Notes: generated from the letters alone by a model not told the origin. A stretch of DNA of 64,000 nucleotides from JAVBQJ01 sp031549115 (GCA_031549115.1 JAVBQJ010000049.1:62001-126000); one strand, 5' to 3'. Positions 17,450 to 26,478 are shown, counted from the stretch's first letter. A program made the numbers and translations.

Positions 17450-19507
17450 TTACTTGGACTTGCCGAGCGCCTGTTCGATCGCCTTGCGGATGTTATCGAA
17501 TTCCGCATGGTTGCGGAGCTGATCTTCGGTGGTCAATCCGTGAGTGAAACTGCAACGGTCGATCACCATGTCGCCGACGGTCACACAGACGGTGCCGTCA
17601 TCCTGCTGGCGCGAGCTGAACGCGGCTTCGATTTCAACCCGGTCTTCAAACCCGCTCTTTTTGACGAAGTCGACGATCAGGCCGAGCAGCATCTGGCCCG
17701 GACAATCGTCCTGATTGGCACAGATGGTGACGCAGATCGGCAGCAGCGGCTCCTTGGTCCCGCGCAGCACCGGCACCTTCGCGTCGAAGAGCTGGCTGCG
17801 GTTGATGTAGTGCGTATGCAGCGCATGGTGCGCTTCGTGCGAACCGGCATGACCGCCGAGATGTTCGGCATAGCACTTGTCGATCAGGTAGTTTTCCTGC
17901 GGCTTCTGTAGCTGGCGTTCCTTGTCGGTCCGGTAGAGACCGGCGGCGCGTACCTTGCGGAAGCCTTCGTAGTTGGCGATCGGCTGGCCGCCGCCGGCGA
18001 CGCAGCCGCCCGGACATGCCATCACTTCGATGAAGTCATAGGCCACTTTGCCGGCTTTCATGTCGTCGAGCAACGCCCGCGCATTCGCGAGACCGTGGAC
18101 CACGCAAACCCGCACTTCCTTGCCGGCGACCGTGAGCGTCGCTTCCTTGCGGGTTTCCAGACCGCGGACGGCCTTGAAGTCGACATGCTCCAACGGCTTG
18201 TTTTCGAGCTTCTCGACCGCGAAACGCAACGCCGCTTCCATCACACCGCCGGTGGCGCCGAAGATCACGCCGCCGCCGGTGGAAAATCCGAGCGGAGCAT
18301 CGAAAGTTTCGGGCTCCAGTTCACCCAGTTTGATCCCCATCGAATCGATCATCCGGCCGATTTCGATGGTGGTCAGCACATGGTCGACGTCGCGCTTGCC
18401 GTTGGTCGCGAACTTCGGCAGCTGCGCTTCGTACTTTTTGGCGGTGCACGGCATGATCGAGACCACCACCAGATCCTCCGGCTTGATGCCCAGCTTGGCC
18501 GGCAGCACTTTGTGCGCGATCGAACCGAAGATCGCCTGCGGCGAACGGGTCGACGACAGGTTCGGCAGGAATTCGGGGTAGTAGGTTTCGATGAACTTGA
18601 CCCAGCCCGGGCAGCAGCTGGTGAACATCGGCATCACGCCGTTGTTCTGAATCCGGTCCAGGAGCTCGGTGGCTTCTTCGAAAATCGTCATGTCGGCGGC
18701 GAAACAGGTGTCGTACACATGATTGAAGCCCATTATCTTCAACGCCCGGATAAACTGACGCGCGACGTTCTCGCCGTTCTTCATGCCGAACATTTCCCCG
18801 AGGCCGACGCGGACCGCCGGAGCGACCTGCACCACCACGGTCTTGGACTTGTCGTACAACGCGTCCCAGACTTCGTCGCACTCCGACTTCGGCACGATCG
18901 CGCCGGTCGGGCAGACCGCGGCGCACTGGCCGCAGTTGACGCATTCGACGTCATTCAGATCCTGGTTGAACACCGGGGTCACGACCGCGTTGGCGCCGCG
19001 GTTGGCGAAGTCGATCGCGCCGATGCCCTGGACTTCGGCGCAGACGCGGACGCAGTCGCCGCAGAGGATGCACTTGTTCGGGTCGCGCACCAGCGACGGC
19101 GAGCTGTCGTCGATCGGCAGCGTCTTCTGGGTCTGCTTGTAGCGGACCTTGTCGACGCCGAGCTTGCGGGCGACATCCTGGAGCGTGCAATTGGCGCTGC
19201 GGACGCAGGAGGGGCATTCGCGGTTGTGGTTGGCGAGCAGCAGCTCGATGTTGATTTTCCGCATCTGCCGGATTTCCTTGGTTTCGGTCTTGATGACCAT
19301 GCCCGGAACCGGGGCGGTGGAGCACGCCGCCATCAGACCTTTGCCTTCGACTTCGACCAGGCACAGGCGGCAGGCGCCGTAGATGCTCAGTTCGGAGTGA
19401 TAGCAGAAGGTCGGAATTTCGATATTCGCCTTGCGGATGAGTTCGAGCAGATTGCGCTCGCCGTTGATGGCAATTTCATTGCCGTTGACAATCACAGTAT
19501 TGGCCAT
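17450..19507 (-). CDS. hydA: [FeFe] hydrogenase catalytic subunit HydA of the trimeric HydABC complex
   Basis: A 685-residue group A3-type catalytic subunit. It makes H2 by oxidising NADH and reduced ferredoxin together (electron confurcation), or runs the reverse. N-terminal plant-type [2Fe-2S] ligands lie in FCYHSELSIYGACRLC; next is the His-Cys3 [4Fe-4S] site HNRECPSC...C, then two [4Fe-4S] sites CILCGDC and CVNCGQC. The H-cluster motifs are all intact: TSCCPGW (about 297), MPCTAKKYE (about 351) and EVMACPGGC (about 492), followed by the small subunit-like helix. About 95 residues at the C-terminus with five cysteines exceed the usual HndD length. Last gene of the operon, 28 bases after hydB. 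Confidence 0.95.
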   Translation of the reverse strand: MANTVIVNGNEIAINGERNLLELIRKANIEIPTFCYHSELSIYGACRLCLVEVEGKGLMAACSTAPVPGMVIKTETKEIRQMRKINIELLLANHNRECPSCVRSANCTLQDVARKLGVDKVRYKQTQKTLPIDDSSPSLVRDPNKCILCGDCVRVCAEVQGIGAIDFANRGANAVVTPVFNQDLNDVECVNCGQCAAVCPTGAIVPKSECDEVWDALYDKSKTVVVQVAPAVRVGLGEMFGMKNGENVARQFIRALKIMGFNHVYDTCFAADMTIFEEATELLDRIQNNGVMPMFTSCCPGWVKFIETYYPEFLPNLSSTRSPQAIFGSIAHKVLPAKLGIKPEDLVVVSIMPCTAKKYEAQLPKFATNGKRDVDHVLTTIEIGRMIDSMGIKLGELEPETFDAPLGFSTGGGVIFGATGGVMEAALRFAVEKLENKPLEHVDFKAVRGLETRKEATLTVAGKEVRVCVVHGLANARALLDDMKAGKVAYDFIEVMACPGGCVAGGGQPIANYEGFRKVRAAGLYRTDKERQLQKPQENYLIDKCYAEHLGGHAGSHEAHHALHTHYINRSQLFDAKVPVLRGTKEPLLPICVTICANQDDCPGQMLLGLIVDFVKKSGFEDRVEIEAAFSSRQQDDGTVCVTVGDMVIDRCSFTHGLTTEDQLRNHAEFDNIRKAIEQALGKSK

Positions 19508-19535
19508 TTACAATAAATCCTTCCAAATAATTTGT

Positions 19536-21431
19536 TCAGAGCCCCATCACCGCGTCGAACTTGCACACGGCTTTGCAGGCGCCGCACTTGATGCACTTGT
19601 CGACATCGATCGTGTGCGGCTGCTTGACTTCGCCCGAAATCGCGTTCACCGGGCATTTGCGCTTGCAGGCGGTACAGCCTTTGCATTTCGCCGGGTCGAT
19701 TTCCGGACGCGCCAGCGCCTTGCATTCGCCGGTCGGGCAGATTTTTTTCAACACGTGGGATTCGTACTCGTCGCGGAAGTAACGCAGCGTCGACAGCACC
19801 GGGTTCGGCGCGGTTTTCCCGAGGCCGCAGAGCGAACCCATCTGGACCGCTTTCGCGGTCTGCTCCAGCAGCACCAGCGTTTCGCGGGTGGCGCGGCCTT
19901 CGATGATGTCGTCGAGCAGCGCCAGCATCTGCTTGGTTCCTTCGCGGCACGGCACGCATTTGCCGCAGGATTCGTTCTGGGTGAACTGCATGAAGAAGCG
20001 GGCGATGGTGACGATGCAGGTCTGTTTGTTCATCACCACCAGGCCGCCGGATCCGACCATCGCGCCGACGGTTTTCAGCGAATCGAAGTCCATCGGCAGA
20101 TCGAGCATATCCGGAGTCAGACAGCCGCCCGAAGGTCCGCCGATCTGCACCGCTTTGAAGTCATCGCCGGTGATATTGCCGGCATCGTCGGTGACGCCGC
20201 CGCCGATGTTGTAGACGATTTCGCGCAGCGTGGTGCCGAACGGCACTTCGATGAGGCCGGTGTTCGCCACGTGTCCGGTCAATGCGAAGGTCTTGGTGCC
20301 CGGAGACTTTTCCGTCCCGATCGCCTTGTACTGCGCCGGGCCGTCACGGAAGATGCCGGGGACGCTGGCCAGGGTTTCGACGTTGTTGATCACCGTCGGT
20401 TTGCCCCACAGACCGCTCTGGGCCGGGAACGGCGGCTTCGGCTTCGGCATGCCGCGCTGTCCTTCGATCGACGCGATCAACGCGGTTTCCTCGCCGCAGA
20501 CGAAAGCGCCGGCGCCTTCCATCACGTGCATGGTGAAATTGAAATCGGAGCCGAACAGATTGTTGCCCAGGAGCCCCGCGGCTTCGGCGTCCTTGATCGC
20601 CCGGCGCATCCGCGACACCGCCAGCGGGTATTCGGCACGGACGTAGACGAAGCCTTCGTCGGCGCCGATCCCGCGGGCCGCGATCATCATGCCTTCGATC
20701 ACCGAGTGCGGGTTGCCTTCCATCACCGAACGGTCCATGAACGCGCCCGGGTCGCCCTCGTCGCCGTTGCAGATCACGTACTTCTTGTCATTCTGACTGG
20801 CCAGCGTGAATTTCCACTTGAGACCGGTCGGGAAGCCGCCGCCGCCGCGGCCGCGCAGCCCGGATTCGATCGCCGTCTGGCAGACCTGTTCCGGCGACAT
20901 TTCCAGAACGGCCTTGCGGGCGCCGAAGTAGCCGCCCTTGGCGATGTATTCCTTGATGTTCTCCGGTTCGATCATGCAGTTGGCCAGCACCACGCGCTTC
21001 TGCCGGTTGTAAAACGGGATTTCGGCGTCGCCTTTGCTGATCTTGCCGGTGACCGGGTGGACGTACAGCAAACGCTCGATGATTTCGCCGTTGAGCAGCG
21101 TCTTTTCGACGATTTCGGCGACATCGGCGGGCTTGACCTTGACATACAGAATGTGTTCCGGTTCGAGGTGAACCAAGGGACCCATCTGGCAGAAGCCCTG
21201 GCAGCCGCTCTTCGACACATAGGTGCCGTCGAACGGTTTGGCTTCGTCGTATTTCAGTTCGACTTCGGCCGCGAGACCGGCTTTGGCCATTTCCTTCATC
21301 AGGACATCGCGGACTTCCATCGAACCGTTGGCGATACAGCCGGTACCGCCGCAGAGGGTGATCCGCCGTTTGAGCGCTTTGCGCGCGGCATTGAACTCGG
21401 CCGCGATTTCTTCAAGATTGATTTGCTTCAT
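19536..21431 (-). CDS. hydB: HydB, NADH-binding flavoprotein subunit of HydABC
   Basis: A 631-residue NuoF/HndC-like subunit that carries FMN, binds NAD(H) and is thought to be the bifurcation site. An N-terminal thioredoxin-like [2Fe-2S] domain has C-x4-C (CGGTGC) and C-x3-C (GCQGFC). The NuoF core has the FMN/NADH loops GRGGGGFPTG and NGDEGDPGAF, followed by the [4Fe-4S] site ESCGKCVPC. The C-terminus adds two ferredoxin-type clusters, CKGCTACKRKC and CIKCGACKAVC, typical of this subunit and absent from respiratory NuoF. It sits between hydC (25 bases upstream) and hydA. Confidence 0.95.
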   Translation of the reverse strand: MKQINLEEIAAEFNAARKALKRRITLCGGTGCIANGSMEVRDVLMKEMAKAGLAAEVELKYDEAKPFDGTYVSKSGCQGFCQMGPLVHLEPEHILYVKVKPADVAEIVEKTLLNGEIIERLLYVHPVTGKISKGDAEIPFYNRQKRVVLANCMIEPENIKEYIAKGGYFGARKAVLEMSPEQVCQTAIESGLRGRGGGGFPTGLKWKFTLASQNDKKYVICNGDEGDPGAFMDRSVMEGNPHSVIEGMMIAARGIGADEGFVYVRAEYPLAVSRMRRAIKDAEAAGLLGNNLFGSDFNFTMHVMEGAGAFVCGEETALIASIEGQRGMPKPKPPFPAQSGLWGKPTVINNVETLASVPGIFRDGPAQYKAIGTEKSPGTKTFALTGHVANTGLIEVPFGTTLREIVYNIGGGVTDDAGNITGDDFKAVQIGGPSGGCLTPDMLDLPMDFDSLKTVGAMVGSGGLVVMNKQTCIVTIARFFMQFTQNESCGKCVPCREGTKQMLALLDDIIEGRATRETLVLLEQTAKAVQMGSLCGLGKTAPNPVLSTLRYFRDEYESHVLKKICPTGECKALARPEIDPAKCKGCTACKRKCPVNAISGEVKQPHTIDVDKCIKCGACKAVCKFDAVMGL

Positions 21432-21456
21432 AACTCTATATTACCCTGTAGTTTCC

Positions 21457-21966
21457 TTAGTTCGCCTTTTCCGCCGCCAGCGTCTGCTCCACCAGTTCCA
21501 GAATCTGTTCCGGGGTGGCCTGTCCGTACACCGCGTCGTCGTACAACACCACCGGAGCCAGGCCGCAGGCGCCCAGGCAGCTGACGGTGTCCACCGTGAA
21601 CGCCAGATCGTTGGTGGTGCGCTTTTCGTCGGTGAGCTCCAGACGCTTGAACAACGCGTTCAGAATGCCGTGCGATTTTTTCACATGGCAGGCGGTGCCG
21701 TCGCACAGCTTGATGATATGGCGGCCCTTGGGCTCCAGCGAGAAGTGCGCGTAAAAAGTGGCAACGCCGAAGACCCGCGACGGGGGCACGTTCAGCGAGG
21801 TGGCGACGTAGCTGATGATGTCCTTCGAAAGGTACTTATATTCTTCCTGGACGGCCTGAAGAATCGGAATCAGGCGTGCCGAATCATGATTGTATTCTTT
21901 CAGGATGCGGTTGACCGCCTCGAGGTGATGGACCATTTCCTTGGTCTTGTTCATGGTTTCCTGCAT
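21457..21966 (-). CDS. hydC: HydC, NuoE-like [2Fe-2S] subunit of HydABC
   Basis: A 169-residue thioredoxin-like ferredoxin, homologous to NuoE and HndA. The N-terminal helical part (ILKEYNHDSARLIPILQAVQ) is followed by the [2Fe-2S] ligands C-x4-C in CDGTAC (about 93) and C-x3-C in SCLGAC (about 133). It passes electrons within the HydABC complex. GAAGGAAAG lies upstream of the ATG; it follows the phosphatase gene by 33 bases. Confidence 0.95.
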   Translation of the reverse strand: MQETMNKTKEMVHHLEAVNRILKEYNHDSARLIPILQAVQEEYKYLSKDIISYVATSLNVPPSRVFGVATFYAHFSLEPKGRHIIKLCDGTACHVKKSHGILNALFKRLELTDEKRTTNDLAFTVDTVSCLGACGLAPVVLYDDAVYGQATPEQILELVEQTLAAEKAN

Positions 21967-21999
21967 AACTTCGCTTTCCTTCGCTTTGGGTTTGTTGTT

Positions 22000-23178
22000 T
22001 TATACAAAACGTATGTGAACTTCTTTTAAATATTTGTCCTGCAGCACCTGCGCGACGCGCTTGATGATGTTGCGCCGGATCTCCAGGTCCAGCGGCAGCT
22101 TCGGATCCTGGTGCGCTTCATTGATCCGGGTGCCGACCACGATCTCGATGATGTCGTTGGAGAGCAGCAGCTCCACCATCCGTCCGGCCGGATTGTCCGG
22201 CGTCCGTCCGGGGCCCTTTTCCAGATACTGCGCCGCCTTGGTCAACGTGAAAATTCCTTCCGTCACCAAATCCACGCCTTCCAGGCGCGACATCGGCGGC
22301 AGATCGCCTCCGACCGTGCTCAGGTCCATCACCACCGGCTTGCCGAATTCCCGGCTGATGATGTCGGCGGTGGTGCCGCCGGCGACGATCTTGGCGCCCT
22401 TGAAGTCGCGCAGCAGTTCGGCGCATTCGTGATCGCGCCCCCGGTCGAACGGCGGGCCGGTGAATAGCATCAGCCGCCGCGGCGTCCGGAAATAAATCAC
22501 CGCGCAGGTAATATCGTCGCCGGCCTTGTGCTGCTCCTCTTTGGCAATCGCCTCGTTCAAAATCCGCTGGGCCAGCTCGTGGGCGGAAATATCTTCCCGC
22601 CGCGCCACCTCTTCCAGCGCGTAGTTTTCACACCCTTTCAAGCGCCACCCCAACGGGAAATTGCGGCTTCCCATCCCCGCCTGGGTGATCCCGTCGGAGC
22701 AGAAAATCAGCCGGTCGTGGGGTTCCACCCGAAAGGTATACACCTGCATCGTGCGCCCCTCGTGCCGCGGCGACTCCAGATCCTGCGACTCGATCACCTC
22801 GCGGCGGCCGTTGCGCAACAGCAGGAACTCGGGGTTGCCCATTTCGATCACCCGCGTCTGCCCGTCCAGCCGGGTATCGACGATGGTGAAGGTCGCATAG
22901 CTGATCCGCCGCTCCCGGCAGACCGGCAGCGCATCCATGATGATCTCGGCGGAGTGCACGATTTCCTGATCGGCGGCGACGAAACGCAATGCCATCGTGG
23001 TGGTGAGCGAGGCCAGAATATTGGCTTTGACTCCGTGCCCGAGCCCGTCGGACAATACGGCGATAAAGCGCTCCTCCGCCGCCAGGCGTTTGAACGCGAT
23101 TGCGTCACCGCAGATCATTTCCCCCGCCCGGTTGCACTGGGCGAATCCCATGTCGATGAAGAGGCGCTCCGTATTCAC
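22000..23178 (-). CDS. SpoIIE/PP2C-type serine/threonine phosphatase linked to sensory hydrogenase
   Basis: A 392-residue cytosolic protein. Residues about 1-230 are a SpoIIE-type PPM phosphatase domain: metal-binding motifs include the D in SDGLGHG (about 39), and GDDITCAVI (about 219) closes the domain. A second domain of about 160 residues (VVMDLSTVGGDLPP near its middle) has no function I can name. The gene overlaps the end of the sensory hydrogenase gene by 4 bases (ATGA), so the two are coupled. Phosphatase-linked sensory [FeFe] hydrogenases are a known class (group C3). The phosphoprotein target and a partner kinase are not in the window. Confidence 0.88.
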   Translation of the reverse strand: MNTERLFIDMGFAQCNRAGEMICGDAIAFKRLAAEERFIAVLSDGLGHGVKANILASLTTTMALRFVAADQEIVHSAEIIMDALPVCRERRISYATFTIVDTRLDGQTRVIEMGNPEFLLLRNGRREVIESQDLESPRHEGRTMQVYTFRVEPHDRLIFCSDGITQAGMGSRNFPLGWRLKGCENYALEEVARREDISAHELAQRILNEAIAKEEQHKAGDDITCAVIYFRTPRRLMLFTGPPFDRGRDHECAELLRDFKGAKIVAGGTTADIISREFGKPVVMDLSTVGGDLPPMSRLEGVDLVTEGIFTLTKAAQYLEKGPGRTPDNPAGRMVELLLSNDIIEIVVGTRINEAHQDPKLPLDLEIRRNIIKRVAQVLQDKYLKEVHIRFV

Positions 23179-24932
23179 TCCGGCCGAACCTCCCCCGTGC
23201 CGGATTTTTTCTCTCCGGTCAAATCCTGCGTATGGGCGTAATCGTCGGCGATCGAGCGCAGCAACAGCTCGGTATCCGCCATGTGTTCTCCCAAGCGGCA
23301 GGCGATCTCCTGCACGGTATCCAAGTTTTTCGTGATCACCTCCCGCGCCCGCTCCGCGATCTGCTCCCGGTGCAGCTCGGTTTGCGTGACGTCGGAAATC
23401 ACCGCGCCGACCACCTCGTGCGGCTCAATATTGAAAATCGAAATCTGCAGCAGCCGCCGTCCGTCTTTGAGCGCGTCCCGGTGCAGGTCTTTGCCGCTTT
23501 TCAGTACGCCGTCAAAGAGATCGGCAAAGGGCACGATCCGGCGCAAATCCGCCCCCGCGAGGCCCGGGCACGCGTCGAACGCGTCCAGCGTATCCTCGCC
23601 GAAATTGGCCGCGAAGCGCCGGTTACATTCGATGATTTCCAGATTCCGGTCGACGATCACCACGCTCGACGGGATGCAGCGCAGAATCGCGTTGGCCTTC
23701 TTTTGCGCCTGCGTTTTCAAGTACGACACGCACATCGACGGCTCCGCCCGGCCCGACAGCAGCGCGGCGGCGAACTTCCGGCAGGTATCGTAACCGCAGC
23801 CGTTGCAGTTCAGCTCATCTTCCGGCTTCACTTTGCCGACCCGTTTCAACGCGTCGCGCAATTCCAGCGCGTTCGGCGGCTCCGCCGTCACCGGTTCGGG
23901 TTTGAATTCCGCCGCGATCGCCGGCGCCGGCGTGACGGCTTCGCCGGTCAGCGGCCGCAGCGAGTTCAATACCTTCAGCCGTTCCATCAACCCGGCTCCG
24001 TTGTGCTTGGCGCAGGGGCCGTGGACACACCCGCCGGGGCAGGACAGCGTTTCGAGAAACACCGGAATATTGACATTTTCCGGAAACAGCCCATCCAGCG
24101 CCATTCCCAGATTGGCGAGGCCGGACACGGTGGCATAATTGACATCTTTGTTTTTGCACTGCCGCTGGATCGTCTCGTTCATGCCGCCGTCGACCGGGTA
24201 CAGCACACCGTCGTGCGCCAGCCGGGGCACGAATATATCTTCTTTGGCCGGAACCATCTTTGCCGGGTCGATGCCGGCTTCGCGCCACCACTGGCGCAGC
24301 TCCGGATAGGTCAATGCCAGCGCCAGCAGCTCCGGGTGCCGGTCGGCTTCGTTCTTTTTGGCGATACAGGGGCCGATGAATACCACTTTGATCGCGGCTC
24401 CATAGGTATCCTGCAGCAGTTTGGCATGGGCGAGCACGGGGCTCAACACCTTGGAGATGCAGCCGGTCATTTCCGGTACATATTTACGGATATAGTCGAC
24501 CGCGGTCGGACAAGCCGAAGAGATCCGCAGTCCTTTGGGCAGCCCGCCGAATTCGCGCGCAACATCGGCGGAAACCACCTCGGCGCCGAGCGCGGTCTCG
24601 CTGACCCCGGCGAAGCCGAGCGCGCGCAGCGCCGCGATCAGCTGTTCCGGTTTGCAGTCGCGGAATTCGCTGACATAGGACGGCGCCAGCGACACATAGA
24701 CCGGGGTGTCGCCGGTTTCCAGCAAGTGGCGGGCGCGTCCGAGATCGTTGCGCACGGATTTGGCTTTGGCCGGACAGACCTCGACGCAAGTACCGCAGGC
24801 GACACAAAGCTCCGGGATCACGGTGGCATGGCCATCCTTGACCCGGATCGCTTTCACCGGACAGCGGCGAACGCATTTGTAACAATCCTGACACTCGGTT
24901 TCCTGTGTCCATACCGGATAGCCGTGATTCAT
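23175..24932 (-). CDS. hydS: HydS-type sensory [FeFe] hydrogenase with PAS domain
   Basis: A 585-residue protein of the putative H2-sensing [FeFe] hydrogenases. Two N-terminal [4Fe-4S] sites (CQDCYKC, CVACGTC) precede a shortened H-cluster domain with diverged motifs: SSACPTAV (about 135), GPCIAKKNE (about 186) and ETLSCPGGCVHGPC (about 292). A further Fe-S site CNGCGYDTC (about 375) is followed by a PAS domain (about 415-530) and a C-terminal helix. In L1 an alanine replaces the cysteine found in TSCCP of catalytic enzymes, as reported for sensory members. There is no kinase domain; the adjacent phosphatase is the likely output. The start overlaps the upstream ferredoxin gene by 4 bases. Confidence 0.92.
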   Translation of the reverse strand: MNHGYPVWTQETECQDCYKCVRRCPVKAIRVKDGHATVIPELCVACGTCVEVCPAKAKSVRNDLGRARHLLETGDTPVYVSLAPSYVSEFRDCKPEQLIAALRALGFAGVSETALGAEVVSADVAREFGGLPKGLRISSACPTAVDYIRKYVPEMTGCISKVLSPVLAHAKLLQDTYGAAIKVVFIGPCIAKKNEADRHPELLALALTYPELRQWWREAGIDPAKMVPAKEDIFVPRLAHDGVLYPVDGGMNETIQRQCKNKDVNYATVSGLANLGMALDGLFPENVNIPVFLETLSCPGGCVHGPCAKHNGAGLMERLKVLNSLRPLTGEAVTPAPAIAAEFKPEPVTAEPPNALELRDALKRVGKVKPEDELNCNGCGYDTCRKFAAALLSGRAEPSMCVSYLKTQAQKKANAILRCIPSSVVIVDRNLEIIECNRRFAANFGEDTLDAFDACPGLAGADLRRIVPFADLFDGVLKSGKDLHRDALKDGRRLLQISIFNIEPHEVVGAVISDVTQTELHREQIAERAREVITKNLDTVQEIACRLGEHMADTELLLRSIADDYAHTQDLTGEKKSGTGEVRPE

Positions 24933-25189
24933 GCTTTTTCTCCCTTGAGTTTCTGATTCAGGAGATCCAACAACGCTTCTTTATCCATCTGGTGAAAACT
25001 TTCACCGTCGATTTCAATATTCGGTCCTTCGGAGCAGCGGCGCGCACAGCCGCAGCCGACCAACTCGATCTGCGCCGACAAACTGTTCTGCGCCAGAAAC
25101 ACCTCGATGCGGTTCAGGTTTTCGGCGTTGCCGCGGGCAAAACAGCTGCTGCCCATGCAGATCACGATTTTATGGCGCTTTTCACTCAT
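24929..25189 (-). CDS. Small thioredoxin-like [2Fe-2S] protein
   Basis: An 86-residue thioredoxin-fold ferredoxin. The ligands are C-x4-C in CMGSSC (about residue 11) and C-x3-C in CARRC (about 48). Such proteins accompany HydS and HydABC in other anaerobes and probably carry electrons between the sensory hydrogenase and its partners. I chose the ATG at 25189, which overlaps the end of rex by 8 bases; a start ten codons upstream would lie deeper in rex. Confidence 0.9.
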   Translation of the reverse strand: MSEKRHKIVICMGSSCFARGNAENLNRIEVFLAQNSLSAQIELVGCGCARRCSEGPNIEIDGESFHQMDKEALLDLLNQKLKGEKA

Positions 25190-25871
25190 ATTCGGCCTCG
25201 CTGATTTCACCCTTTTCATGCCGCAGCCGCTCGGCCAGCTTCACCGACAACACCGCCAGGTCACCGGCCAGATTGACCCGCTGCAGCACCACTTCCGGCG
25301 GCAGATGCAGCGGCGTATTGGTGAAGTTCCAGATCGCCAGGATGCCGCCGGCGACCATCCGGTCCGCCGTCTCCTGCGCGTACTCGCAGGGCACGCACAA
25401 AATCGCCATCTGAACTTTCAGCCGCTCCGCCAGATTGGCGAATTGCGACATGGCGAAAACCGGTTTGTCGTGAATCACGGTGCCGATCTTTTTCTCGTCG
25501 CAGTCAAAGGCGGCGACGATATTCAGCCCGTATTCACTGAATCCCTTGAATCCGAGCAGCGCAGTGCCGAGGGCGCCGGCGCCGACCAGAAAGATATCGG
25601 TGGTGTTTTTCCACCCCAGAAAGTTTTCGATGCAGTCGATCAGGGTTTCGAGATGGTATCCCACCCCCGGAGAACCGCTCGCGCCGGTGATCTCCAGATC
25701 CTTGCGCACGACAATCGGCTCCAGATGCAGCCGCTGCGCCAGCATCGTCGTGCTGACCACCTGCCGCCCGTTGGCCTGCATGTTTTTCAATTCACGCAGA
25801 TAACCGGGCAGCCGTTTGATCGACGGCAGCTTTTGTACCTTGTTCACAGATGGTTTCATTGCATCGGGCAT
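25182..25871 (-). CDS. rex: Redox-sensing transcriptional repressor Rex
   Basis: A 229-residue Rex. Residues about 12-90 form the winged helix with the Rex signature VVRKDLEITGASGSPGVGY; residues about 90-215 form the NAD(H)-binding Rossmann domain starting at LVGAGALGTALL. Rex leaves DNA when NADH/NAD+ rises and so derepresses fermentation and hydrogenase genes. Here it is the first gene of the hydrogenase operon and probably controls the operon that encodes it. CAGGAT lies 8 bases before the ATG. Confidence 0.96.
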   Translation of the reverse strand: MPDAMKPSVNKVQKLPSIKRLPGYLRELKNMQANGRQVVSTTMLAQRLHLEPIVVRKDLEITGASGSPGVGYHLETLIDCIENFLGWKNTTDIFLVGAGALGTALLGFKGFSEYGLNIVAAFDCDEKKIGTVIHDKPVFAMSQFANLAERLKVQMAILCVPCEYAQETADRMVAGGILAIWNFTNTPLHLPPEVVLQRVNLAGDLAVLSVKLAERLRHEKGEISEAEYE

Positions 25872-25883
25872 AGTTGAATCCTG

Positions 25884-25938
25884 AAATATCGATATTTACG
25901 TACTCAATATAATATACCCGTTTTCAGCGACTTTGCAA
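25884..25938 (-). promoter_or_regulatory. Promoter of the rex-hyd operon with a perfect palindrome
   Basis: On the minus strand TTGCAA (25933-25938) and TATTAT (25909-25914) are 18 bases apart. The perfect 14-base palindrome AAATATCGATATTT (25884-25897) lies just downstream, between the predicted start site and the rex ATG. It is the best candidate for an operator. It has the AT-rich dyad form of Rex sites but does not match the TTGTGAA-N6-TTCACAA consensus exactly. Confidence 0.5.
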
Positions 25939-26046
25939 CCGTGAAATTCGAGATTTTTTATCATTTTTCAGGACGTACACACGCTGAGATGCCGCCGCTT
26001 CGGAAGAGGGGGCGGTTTGGCGTGATTTCCCGGAGCGAAAGGGCAA

Positions 26047-26478
26047 TCAGGGTGCTTTTTTCAGGTCCACTGCTTCGCCGGAGACGGTGACGACCTTGTG
26101 CCAGAACAGCCACAGCGTCATCCAGCCGCTCGAGCGTTCGCGGACGCTGCGGATCACGACACGGTCGGCGCCGAGTGCTTCGCCGTAGCTTTCCAGCATG
26201 GTCCGGGCGATCGCCGGTTGGGCCATGTTGCCGAAAGCCTTGTAGGTGGCCGAATTCGGACGGTTGGCGTTTCCGGTCAGCAGCGGCAGACAGCCGAACA
26301 TCAGATAGCTGTCGATGCTGCCTTCGAGATTGGCGACCACCGTTTCGGTCTCCCCGGTGCCGAGCAGCGGCTGCTGATCCGGTGCGGGCGGCGTGCGCGT
26401 GATTACCGCGGCCGGACAGCCGCACAACATGCTTCCCAGCATCAATGCCGTCAAGCCGATTCCAAGTTGTCGTTTCAT
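26047..26478 (-). CDS. Small putative lipoprotein
   Basis: A 143-residue protein with a lipobox-like end to its signal peptide (MLGSMLCGC, cleavage before a cysteine near residue 18). The mature part is short and hydrophilic apart from a WMTLWLFWH patch near residue 120. I do not recognise a family; the ESYGEALGADRVVIRSVRERSSGW region faintly resembles small TRL/lipoproteins of unknown role. The ATG overlaps the stop of the antiporter gene by 4 bases (ATGA), so it is translationally coupled to it and is the last gene of the operon. Confidence 0.65.
   Translation of the reverse strand: MKRQLGIGLTALMLGSMLCGCPAAVITRTPPAPDQQPLLGTGETETVVANLEGSIDSYLMFGCLPLLTGNANRPNSATYKAFGNMAQPAIARTMLESYGEALGADRVVIRSVRERSSGWMTLWLFWHKVVTVSGEAVDLKKAP

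Noticed and set aside
18095..19516. Plus-strand frame opposite hydA
   Set aside because: It is a shadow of hydA, with His/Arg/Asp-rich nonsense-like composition.
19431..21584. Plus-strand frame of about 717 codons opposite hydB
   Set aside because: hydB has all its cluster and cofactor motifs; the opposite frame has none and no ribosome site.
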